Of a stretch of DNA of 21,134 nucleotides, positions 1 to 5,697 are shown one piece after another. Below the pieces are notes generated by a model, which saw nothing but the letters and a program-made list of their open reading frames with translations, searched no databases and was not told the origin of the DNA. How positions within the stretch are numbered: position 1 is the stretch's first letter; each line of letters starts with the position of its first letter. The position numbers and the translations under genes are program-made. The DNA comes from an uncultured Collinsella sp. (GTDB lineage: Bacteria > Actinomycetota > Coriobacteriia > Coriobacteriales > Coriobacteriaceae), in NCBI GenBank assembly GCA_900547025.1, contig UREZ01000025.1, positions 1 to 21,134 on the forward strand, read 5' to 3'.

Positions 1-310
1 GCTTGACGGCCTCCTCGATCCAGCCGTCGCTTGTGGGCGACAGCGGACGCGGGCTCTCGCCGCCGGGGCCGCCCTGCAAAAACAGGAGCAGCGGCAGATC
101 GTCGTTGATGCGGTCGGGCGCGCAAACCACGCGGTAGAAGAGCTTGATGCTCTCGGGCGCGCCGGCGATGGGTGCCGGCATAGCGCCGCGGCGCATGGTG
201 CTGCCGACGGCCAGGAGCATCGGCTCCAGGCCGCGCCAGTCAAGGGGGACGTCGATGCTGTGGTCCTCGACATAAAGGCCGGGGACGTGGTACGAAGTGA
301 TGAGGGCCAT
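1..310 (-). CDS. Alpha/beta hydrolase, proline iminopeptidase-like (partial, N-terminal part)
   Basis: The gene reads leftwards and runs off the left edge, so only about 103 N-terminal residues are visible. It starts MALITSYHVPGLYVEDHS and continues to the segment LLLFLQGGPGGESPRP, which matches the oxyanion-hole HGGPG-type loop of the S33 prolyl aminopeptidase family of alpha/beta hydrolases (here Gln replaces the usual His). Family members remove N-terminal proline from peptides or act as general esterases. The catalytic Ser, Asp and His would lie beyond the window. The ATG complement is at 308-310, with a modest GGAAG ribosome site upstream. It is divergent from proA. The family assignment rests on the loop and the preceding strand; the substrate is not shown. 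Confidence 0.78.
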   Translation of the reverse strand, partial: MALITSYHVPGLYVEDHSIDVPLDWRGLEPMLLAVGSTMRRGAMPAPIAGAPESIKLFYRVVCAPDRINDDLPLLLFLQGGPGGESPRPLSPTSDGWIEEAVK

Positions 311-422
311 GTGAGTCTTCCGTTCGTTGCGGTGTTTCGGGTTGACCAATTCTACCGCCGCGGGCGAGGCCATGCGCAAATCGGCTACCATGGTTGCAAG
401 CTTCTAGGAGAAAGGGCCGCCC

Positions 423-1709
423 ATGTCGGTCGATATAGCCACGTACGTCCACGATCTTGCCGTTGCCGCCAAGGCAGCGTCGGCCTCGCTTGCCACGGCG
501 AGCGATGAGCAGCGTCAGGAGGCCGTGCGCGCCATGGCCGAGGCGCTGCGCGATGGCGTCGATTCCATCGTTGCCGCCAACGAGCTCGATATGTCCGCCG
601 CGCGCGATGCGGGTACCTCGGCCGGACTGCTCGATCGCCTGCTGCTGACGCCCGAGCGCGTCGAGGGCATGGCCGCCGGCCTGGAAAAGCTCGCCGAGCT
701 GCCCGATCCCGTGGGCCGCGTGCTCGACCACCGCGTGCTTGCAAGCGGCGTGGACTTGACCCGTGTGAGTGTGCCGCTGGGCCTGGTCGCCATGGTCTAC
801 GAGGCGCGCCCCAACGTGACAGCCGACGCCGCAGGCATCTGCATACGCACCGGCAACGCCTGCATTCTGCGCGGCGGTTCGCTGGCCTATCACTCGTGTG
901 CCATGATCGCCGAGCTGCTGGCCGATGCGCTCGAGGCCAAGGGCTTCCCGCGCGAGGCCGTGTCGATGATCGAGTCCACCGACCGCGAGGCCACTGGCGA
1001 GCTCATGAAGCTCCGCGGTATTGTCGACGTGCTCATTCCGCGTGGCGGTGCAGGCCTGATCCAGCGCTGCGTGCGCGAGTCGCTCGTGCCGGTGATCGAG
1101 ACGGGTACGGGCAACTGCCACATCTACGTGCATGAATCCGCCGACTTTGATAAGGCACTCAACATTATCGTTAATGCCAAGACCCAGCGCGTAGGCGTGT
1201 GCAATGCCGCCGAGTCGCTGCTGGTCGACCATGCTGTGGCCGATGCGTTTTTGCCCGCGGTCGTGGCCGTGCTGCATGACCACGGCGTGCTCATTCACGG
1301 CGACGAGGCAACCTACGCCGCATGCGCCGATGCCGGGCTTGCCGAGGGTGATGACTACGTCGCCGCGACTGAGGAGGACTGGGGTCGCGAGTACCTGGCG
1401 CTCGAGATGAGCGTGAAGGTCGTGGCAAACGAGGACGAGGCCATCGCACACATCAACCGCTACGGCACGATGCACTCCGAGGCCATTGTTGCCGAGGACA
1501 CGGATGCTTGCGAGCACTTCCTGGATGCGGTCGATGCCTCGGCCGTGTATGCCAACGCCAGTACGCGCTTTACCGACGGCGGCGAGTTTGGCCTGGGCGC
1601 CGAGATCGGCATCTCGACCCAAAAGCTCCACGCCCGCGGCCCCTTTGCCGCCGAGGCCCTCACCACTTACAAATACAAGCTCCGAGGCACCGGCCAGGTC
1701 CGCCCCTAG
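423..1709 (+). CDS. proA: Glutamate-5-semialdehyde dehydrogenase (gamma-glutamyl phosphate reductase)
   Basis: This 428-residue protein has the normal family length. ProA catalyses the NADPH-dependent reduction of gamma-glutamyl phosphate to glutamate-5-semialdehyde, the second step of proline synthesis from glutamate, in the cytoplasm. Visible hallmarks are VYEARPNVTADAAG (about residues 125-138), the RGGSLAYHS segment, ETGTGNCHIYV, the active-site block NAKTQRVGVCNAAES with the catalytic Cys260, and the C-terminal FTDGGEFGLGAEIGISTQK. The ATG at 423 follows AGGAG at about 406-410. No proB lies in the window; the gene stands alone between a divergent hydrolase and a convergent HD-domain gene, and ends at a strong hairpin (1723-1763). 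Identification is secure. Confidence 0.97.
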   Translation: MSVDIATYVHDLAVAAKAASASLATASDEQRQEAVRAMAEALRDGVDSIVAANELDMSAARDAGTSAGLLDRLLLTPERVEGMAAGLEKLAELPDPVGRVLDHRVLASGVDLTRVSVPLGLVAMVYEARPNVTADAAGICIRTGNACILRGGSLAYHSCAMIAELLADALEAKGFPREAVSMIESTDREATGELMKLRGIVDVLIPRGGAGLIQRCVRESLVPVIETGTGNCHIYVHESADFDKALNIIVNAKTQRVGVCNAAESLLVDHAVADAFLPAVVAVLHDHGVLIHGDEATYAACADAGLAEGDDYVAATEEDWGREYLALEMSVKVVANEDEAIAHINRYGTMHSEAIVAEDTDACEHFLDAVDASAVYANASTRFTDGGEFGLGAEIGISTQKLHARGPFAAEALTTYKYKLRGTGQVRP

Positions 1710-1722
1710 CGACCGCGCAAGA

Positions 1723-1763
1723 AAAACCACCACAAAGGTGCCTGTCCCCTTTGTGGTGGTTTT
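1723..1763. terminator. Hairpin repeat copy 1 between proA and the HD gene; probable bidirectional terminator
   Basis: A perfect 16-bp inverted repeat (AAAACCACCACAAAGG at 1723-1738, its complement at 1748-1763) encloses a 9-nt loop (TGCCTGTCC). Flanking A and T runs at both ends make it able to stop transcription in either direction, and it sits between convergent proA and the HD-domain gene. A second copy differing only at one loop base lies at 2433-2473, so this is a dispersed repeat as well as a terminator. Confidence 0.85.
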
Positions 1764-1778
1764 AGGTGGCGTTGACGG

Positions 1779-2378
1779 TTAGGCCTGGAAGGTATCTCGG
1801 TCGGGGGCGAAGGACTGCATGGCCGCGATGGTGCGGTCAAAGAGCTCGGGGAGCTCCCAGCCCAACATCTCGGCGCCCTGCGAAATCACGTCGCGCGAGC
1901 AGCCGGCGGCAAAGCGTTTGTCCTTGAACTTCTTCTTGAGCGACTTAGTCGTAAAGTCCATAACGCTCTTGCTCGGGCGCATGATGACGGCAGCGCCGAT
2001 CAGGCCGGTGAGCTCATCGCAGGCAAACAGGATCTTTTCCATCTGCAGCTCGGGCTTGGGTAGTGAGGTGTTGAAGTCCGACGTGTGCGTCTGGATGGCG
2101 CGAATGAGCTCGGGAGACGCACCTTCGCCCTCAAGAATCTCGGCAGCATAGATGGTGTGGTTAATGGGGTCGTCCTCATGCTCCTCCCAATCCAGGTCGT
2201 GCAGCAGACCGACGATGCCCCAAAACTCCTCGTTCTCGGGGTCGAACTCGCGCGCAAAGTAGCGCATAGTGCCCTCGACCGTCTCGCCATGGGTGATATG
2301 GAACGGGTCCTTGTTGTGCTCATTGAGCAGTTCGAACGCGCGGTCGCGGGTGATTCCGGCGGTAAGCGGCTCTGCCAT
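1779..2378 (-). CDS. HD-domain metal-dependent phosphohydrolase, substrate unknown
   Basis: The 199-residue protein is a small single-domain HD hydrolase. The metal-site residues fit the H...HD...D pattern: His30 in HITHGETV, His60-Asp61 in VGLLHDLDWEEHEDD, further histidines at 74 and 98, and Asp121 in FACDELTGL. HD proteins of this size hydrolyse phosphate esters of nucleotides or related metabolites, but nothing here fixes the substrate. ATG (complement at 2376-2378) is preceded by AAGGAG (complement 2386-2391). It lies between two copies of the same hairpin repeat, upstream of proA's end and downstream of the CarD gene, and is probably transcribed alone. Cytoplasmic; no signal or membrane segment. 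Confidence 0.88.
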   Translation of the reverse strand: MAEPLTAGITRDRAFELLNEHNKDPFHITHGETVEGTMRYFAREFDPENEEFWGIVGLLHDLDWEEHEDDPINHTIYAAEILEGEGASPELIRAIQTHTSDFNTSLPKPELQMEKILFACDELTGLIGAAVIMRPSKSVMDFTTKSLKKKFKDKRFAAGCSRDVISQGAEMLGWELPELFDRTIAAMQSFAPDRDTFQA

Positions 2379-2432
2379 AAGAGACTCCTTGTGCTCGTGG
2401 GTATCGATAAGAATGAATACTACTAGAACAAG

Positions 2433-2473
2433 AAAACCACCACAAAGGTGCCTGTTCCCTTTGTGGTGGTTTT
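2433..2473. terminator. Hairpin repeat copy 2, downstream of the carD-like gene
   Basis: The same 16-bp arms as the copy at 1723-1763 occur at 2433-2448 and 2458-2473, with loop TGCCTGTTC (one C-to-T change). It lies just past the 3' end of the CarD-family gene and upstream of the HD gene, both reading left, so it can terminate the first. Its identity over about 41 bp with copy 1 shows recent duplication or homogenisation. Confidence 0.82.
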
Positions 2474-2486
2474 TGGCGCGGATGGG

Positions 2487-2972
2487 TTAGTTGAGGGCGG
2501 CTTGGGCTAGGCGGGCTTCGGCGGCCTCCTCGGTGACGCCCAAGGCCACGGCGAACTCCTCGATGGAGCGGCGTTTGGCCTCCTTGAGTACGCGCATGTA
2601 GTAGGAGCTGGGTTTTTTATCAGCTTCCTCGGCCTGGCGAATGCGGTGCATCATGGTCTTTGCCACGCGGACCGTCTCGGGCGCGCCCAGCTTGAGCTGC
2701 TGCTTAAAGTGTGTCTCCTCAAGCGAGCTGTTGCGCTCGGTAAAGGTGTCGCACTCCAGCTCGTCATAGTGGCTCAGCAGGTGCTCGGCATCTTGCTGAG
2801 AGATGGCGGCGTGCAGACGGTCGGCCTGCGCCACGGGGTACATGAGGATCGTCTGCGCATGTCCCTGCTTGGTCTCGAGCAGCAGCATGGGCTGCGGTGT
2901 GTCGTCCCTAAAACCGACGACGGTGCAGACTCCCTGGCCCGGATGAATGACGTGTTGACCGATTGAGAACAT
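2487..2972 (-). CDS. CarD/CdnL-family RNA polymerase-binding transcriptional regulator
   Basis: The 161-residue protein opens with FSIGQHVIHPGQGVCTVVGF, the signature of the CarD/CdnL/TRCF RNA polymerase interaction domain (about residues 1-60), followed by a helical, charged C-terminal domain (about 70-161). Such proteins bind the RNA polymerase beta subunit and stabilise open promoter complexes, notably at rRNA promoters in actinobacteria. The ATG (complement 2970-2972) is preceded by GGAGG (complement 2977-2981). Length matches CdnL proteins (about 160). A dyad, ATACG-N6-CGTAT, at 2987-3002 lies directly upstream and could be an operator. Whether it is the housekeeping CdnL or a paralogue is not decided by the sequence. 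Confidence 0.9.
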   Translation of the reverse strand: MFSIGQHVIHPGQGVCTVVGFRDDTPQPMLLLETKQGHAQTILMYPVAQADRLHAAISQQDAEHLLSHYDELECDTFTERNSSLEETHFKQQLKLGAPETVRVAKTMMHRIRQAEEADKKPSSYYMRVLKEAKRRSIEEFAVALGVTEEAAEARLAQAALN

Positions 2973-2986
2973 GCTACCTCCAACTT

Positions 2987-3002
2987 ATACGAATTAACGT
3001 AT
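2987..3002. promoter_or_regulatory. Dyad upstream of the CarD-family gene, possible operator
   Basis: Arms ATACG (2987-2991) and CGTAT (2998-3002) are separated by 6 nt and lie 15-30 nt upstream of the CarD-family start codon. The position would overlap a promoter or leader. Arms are short, so chance is possible. Confidence 0.3.
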
Positions 3003-3218
3003 GTCTAGAATAACACGCTGACGTGCGCAAACCCGTACTTTATGCAGGAAAAGCACACAACTCTGATAGGTAAGAGTATTCGATAACAGACGCAGCTCAT
3101 TCACACCTTTATGCATTTTCAACGCCTGCATAATCTGCAGGCAGACCGGCATCTTTGAGTGACTCCATACAAGCTGTAGTCATTTTTGTGCATATGCAAT
3201 ATCTATTAGCTTTACCCT

Positions 3219-3247
3219 GCGACAGTGCCCGTCGCTTGTGATAGAGT
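3219..3247 (+). promoter_or_regulatory. Candidate sigma-70-type promoter for argS
   Basis: GCGACA (3219-3224) and an extended -10, TGA-TAGAGT (-10 hexamer 3242-3247), are separated by 17 nt. This places the start of transcription near 3254, about 60 nt before the argS ATG. Both hexamers match 4 of 6 consensus positions; the extended TGn supports it. Confidence 0.4.
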
Positions 3248-3314
3248 GCTACAAACTCTGGCTTTTGCCCTACGAGTGACCAAGAGCTCGGGGGCTTTAA
3301 CACAAGGAGGATCT

Positions 3315-5168
3315 ATGCCCGAGAAGATTGAAGAGCTGGTACGCGCTGCGCTTGCTGCGGCCCAGGAGGCCGGCGACCTTTCCGCATTTGAACTTGACGA
3401 TTGCGCTATCGAGCGACCGGCTGACACTTCTCATGGCGAGTGGACCTCTACCATGGCCCTGAAGTCCGCCAAGCTGGCCCACTGCGCCCCGCGCAAGATC
3501 GCCGAGGCCATCGTTGCCCATATGCCCGAGGACCCCGCGATCGAGAAGGTTGAGATCGCAGGCCCCGGCTTCATCAACTTCTACCTCTCCGTTGCCGTCA
3601 AGAATGCCATCTTTGGCGAGGCTCGCGAGAAGGGTATGGACTTCGCTAAGTCCAACGTCGGTGGTGGCCTGAAGACCCAGGTCGAGTTCGTTTCCGCCAA
3701 CCCCGTCGGCCCCATGCACATCGGCCACGGCCGCTGGGCCGCGCTGGGCGACTCGCTCTGCCGCGTTATGGACCACGCCGGTTACGACATCCAGCGTGAG
3801 TTCTACATCAACGACCACGGCTCTCAGATGAACACCTTCGGCAACTCCATCAGCACGCGCTATATGCAGCTTGCCGACATCATCGCCAAGCAGGGCGTGG
3901 ATATCGACGAGGCTCACAAGCTGCTGATCGCCGACCGCGACGCCTTTGTTGCCGACGAGAACGACGAGCACCCCGAGACCCATCCGTATCAGGACAACTT
4001 TGCCGAGACCCTGGGCAAGGATTCCTACGGCGGCGACTACATCATCGACGAGGCTGCCGAGTTCTGGCGCACCGACGGCGACAAGTGGGTCGAGGCCGAT
4101 CCGCAGGAGCGTATGGAGAGCTTCCGTGAGCGCGGCTACGTGAAGATGGTCGACAACATGCGCGACCTCTGCCATGCCGTTAACTGCGACTTCGATCGTT
4201 GGTACTCCGAGCGTTCGCTGTACGTGAAGGACACCGAGGGCGAGACCGCCGGCACCTCTGCCGTCGACCGCGCTTTTGAGAAGCTCGACAAGATGGGCTA
4301 CCTCTACACCAAGGACGGCGCCCTGTGGTTCCGCTCCACCGACCTGGGCGATGACAAGGACCGCGTCCTGATCAAGTCCGACGGCGAGTACACCTACTTC
4401 GCCTCCGACGTTGCCTATCACTGGGATAAGTTCCAGCGCGTCGACCACGTCATCGACATCTGGGGTGCCGACCACCACGGCTACATCGAGCGCGTCCGCT
4501 GCGTCTGCGACGCTCTTGGCTATCCCGGCAAGTTTGAGGTTCTGCTGGGCCAGCTCGTCAACCTGCTGCGCAACGGCAAGCCCGTCCGTATGTCCAAGCG
4601 TAAGGGCACCATGGTGACCCTTCAGGAGCTCGTCGACGAGGTCGGCTCCGATGCCGCTCGCTACACGCTCATTTCCAAGAGCTCTAACCAGATGGTCGAC
4701 TTCGATATCGAGGCTGTTAAGAAGCGCGACAATTCCAACCCGGTCTATTACGTGCAGTATGCTCACGCCCGCGTGTGCTCCATCCTGCGCCGTGCCGCTG
4801 ACGTTACGCCCGAGCAGGCTGACGAGATGGGCATGAAGGCCGTCGCCGCGAAGGCCATCGGTGAGAACGTCGATTACTCGCTGCTGACCGACCCGACCGA
4901 GCTCGCCCTTTCGCGTAAGCTCAACGAGCTCACCGACCTCATCGCCAGCTGCGCTCGCGACCGCGCTCCGTTCCGTCTGACGCACTTTGCCGAGGAGCTC
5001 GCCGGCGACTTCCACAGCTTCTATGCTGCCTGCCAGGTGCTGCCGAGCGAGGGCCGTCCCGTCGACCCCGAGCTTTCGCGCGCCCGTCTGGCCGCTTGCG
5101 ACGCCGTCCGCGTGACGCTCGCCCTGGTGCTCACCCTCGTTGGCGTTTCCGCGCCCGAGCAGATGTAA
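3315..5168 (+). CDS. argS: Arginyl-tRNA synthetase
   Basis: The 617-residue class I synthetase charges tRNA-Arg with arginine in the cytoplasm. The N-terminal additional domain (about 1-115) is followed by the catalytic core with FVSANPVGPMHIGHGRW (HIGH at 135-138) and RMSKRKG (425-431, the KMSKS-equivalent loop), then the helical anticodon-binding domain starting near YYVQYAHARVCSILRR. The frame is open further upstream, but ATG 3315 is preferred because AAGGAGG (3304-3310) stands just before it and the N-terminus MPEKIEEL fits the family. The gene ends at a clear terminator (5215-5247) and is monocistronic. Function is secure. Confidence 0.97.
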   Translation: MPEKIEELVRAALAAAQEAGDLSAFELDDCAIERPADTSHGEWTSTMALKSAKLAHCAPRKIAEAIVAHMPEDPAIEKVEIAGPGFINFYLSVAVKNAIFGEAREKGMDFAKSNVGGGLKTQVEFVSANPVGPMHIGHGRWAALGDSLCRVMDHAGYDIQREFYINDHGSQMNTFGNSISTRYMQLADIIAKQGVDIDEAHKLLIADRDAFVADENDEHPETHPYQDNFAETLGKDSYGGDYIIDEAAEFWRTDGDKWVEADPQERMESFRERGYVKMVDNMRDLCHAVNCDFDRWYSERSLYVKDTEGETAGTSAVDRAFEKLDKMGYLYTKDGALWFRSTDLGDDKDRVLIKSDGEYTYFASDVAYHWDKFQRVDHVIDIWGADHHGYIERVRCVCDALGYPGKFEVLLGQLVNLLRNGKPVRMSKRKGTMVTLQELVDEVGSDAARYTLISKSSNQMVDFDIEAVKKRDNSNPVYYVQYAHARVCSILRRAADVTPEQADEMGMKAVAAKAIGENVDYSLLTDPTELALSRKLNELTDLIASCARDRAPFRLTHFAEELAGDFHSFYAACQVLPSEGRPVDPELSRARLAACDAVRVTLALVLTLVGVSAPEQM

Positions 5169-5214
5169 TCATCGAGTCATTTGACCGTATAGACTTGGTT
5201 TAACTGAGCCTTGA

Positions 5215-5247
5215 AAGCCCGATCTCCCACGGAGGTCGGGCTTTTTT
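5215..5247 (+). terminator. Rho-independent terminator of argS
   Basis: AAGCCCGATCTCC pairs with GGAGGTCGGGCTT around a CAC loop (one mismatch in 13 bp), followed by a run of six T residues (5242-5247). Confidence 0.88.
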
Positions 5248-5262
5248 GCAAACGCCGACGTA

Positions 5263-5291
5263 TTGACGAATTTGGAACTGCTGGAAATACG
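5263..5291 (+). promoter_or_regulatory. Possible promoter reading into the 150-bp inverted-repeat element
   Basis: TTGACG (5263-5268) is a 5/6 match to the -35 consensus; 17 nt on stands AATACG (5286-5291), a weak -10. Transcription from it would start near the left arm of the element at 5292. The weak -10 keeps this tentative. Confidence 0.25.
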
Positions 5292-5441
5292 AAACTATGC
5301 CGGTTTACTACGATGAATTGAGATATTCCAACCACGCCGGCTTTTAGCTAAAAAGTGCAAGGCATCTACCTGCGGTTTTAGTTCAACAAGTTTCGGAGTG
5401 GTCGCGGTTGAGCGATTCATCGTAGTAAACCGCCATAGTTT
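5292..5441. repeat. 150-bp inverted-repeat element (MITE-like or structured RNA)
   Basis: The ends are inverted copies of 27 bp (5292-5318 and 5415-5441) with a single mismatch; the core of each arm is GGTTTACTACGATGAAT or its complement. Inside them a second, imperfect pair (CAACCACGCC 5329-5338 and GTCGCGGTTG 5401-5410, 8 of 10 paired) extends the symmetry, and a 12-bp palindrome TTTTAGCTAAAA lies at 5342-5353. There is no open frame of note. The build fits a non-autonomous mobile element or a folded non-coding transcript; no clear target-site duplication is visible. Confidence 0.7.
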
Positions 5442-5479
5442 TGGCGGAGGCAGTCAGATTTGTGGGCGGTAAACCAAAG

Positions 5480-5523
5480 AGTGTCCCTTTTGAATAGTCG
5501 TTTAAGAACGTCCCCAATGACTA
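5480..5523. repeat. Short dispersed-repeat-like sequence upstream of rho
   Basis: The stretch reads GTGTCCCTTTTGAATAGTCG and continues to GAACGTCCCCAATGACTA. On the minus strand it begins near GGGGACGTTC and ends GGGACAC, and it contains TAGTC (5495-5499) / GACTA (5519-5523) as inverted arms. The GGGGAC and GGGACA words also occur in the hairpin repeats at 1723 and 2433. It looks like an intergenic repeat rather than gene or promoter DNA, but only one copy is present here. Confidence 0.4.
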
Positions 5524-5525
5524 AG

Positions 5526-5553
5526 TTGCAGGTGGCGGCGGTTGTGTTACACT
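5526..5553 (+). promoter_or_regulatory. Candidate promoter of rho
   Basis: TTGCAG (5526-5531) and TACACT (5548-5553) are 16 nt apart, and TGT immediately before the latter gives an extended -10. A start near 5560 would leave a leader of about 140 nt before the rho GTG. Confidence 0.55.
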
Positions 5554-5598
5554 AACGCTGCGTATATGACGCAAATATCTCGATACAGATCAATGATG

Positions 5599-5671
5599 TC
5601 CGTCGGTATTTGACGGAGCTAGACTGTTTAGCCGCCCTGAAGGTTTATGCAGGGAGCATGTGATCACAGGG
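5599..5671 (+). promoter_or_regulatory. Structured rho leader, possible autoregulatory region
   Basis: Three small elements lie in the leader: TCCGTC/GACGGA (5599-5604/5612-5617), CCCTG/CAGGG (5635-5639/5650-5654) and the palindrome TGTGATCACA (5659-5668). The CCCTG arm can alternatively pair with a second CAGGG at 5667-5671. Rho genes in several bacteria are controlled by premature Rho-dependent termination in the leader; such control here is inference. Confidence 0.35.
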
Positions 5672-5697
5672 CTTGAAAAGAAAGTTGAGCAAACACT

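Larger units (their letters stand above)
2973..3314. other. Intergenic region between divergent carD-like gene and argS
   Basis: This 342-bp gap is visibly AT-richer than its flanks. It holds the dyad at 2987-3002, an imperfectly explained 6-bp inverted repeat (GCCTGC 3124-3129 / GCAGGC 3137-3142, 7-nt loop, no T-run), and a candidate argS promoter near 3219-3247. A 64-codon frame on the minus strand (3109-3303) has no ribosome site or recognisable family and was not accepted as a gene. Confidence 0.6.
5169..5697. other. Intergenic region between argS and rho
   Basis: This 529-bp gap carries, in order, the argS terminator, the 150-bp inverted-repeat element, a second repeat-like stretch at about 5480-5523, the rho promoter and a roughly 140-nt rho leader with small hairpins. 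No protein-coding frame in it is convincing. Confidence 0.75.

Noticed and set aside
240..1733. Long minus-strand open frame (497 codons) over proA
   Set aside because: It lies opposite a certain gene, has no ribosome site or family resemblance, and is explained by the high GC content.
3109..3303. 64-codon minus-strand frame in the carD-argS gap
   Set aside because: No ribosome site, no recognisable family, and it overlaps the argS leader; treated as chance.
3297..5015. 572-codon minus-strand frame over argS
   Set aside because: Antisense shadow of argS; the translation is Val/Leu/Gly-rich noise.
5659..5668. TGTGATCACA as a CRP-type site in the rho leader
   Set aside because: The two half-sites lack the 6-nt spacer of the CRP consensus, and the position is downstream of the promoter.
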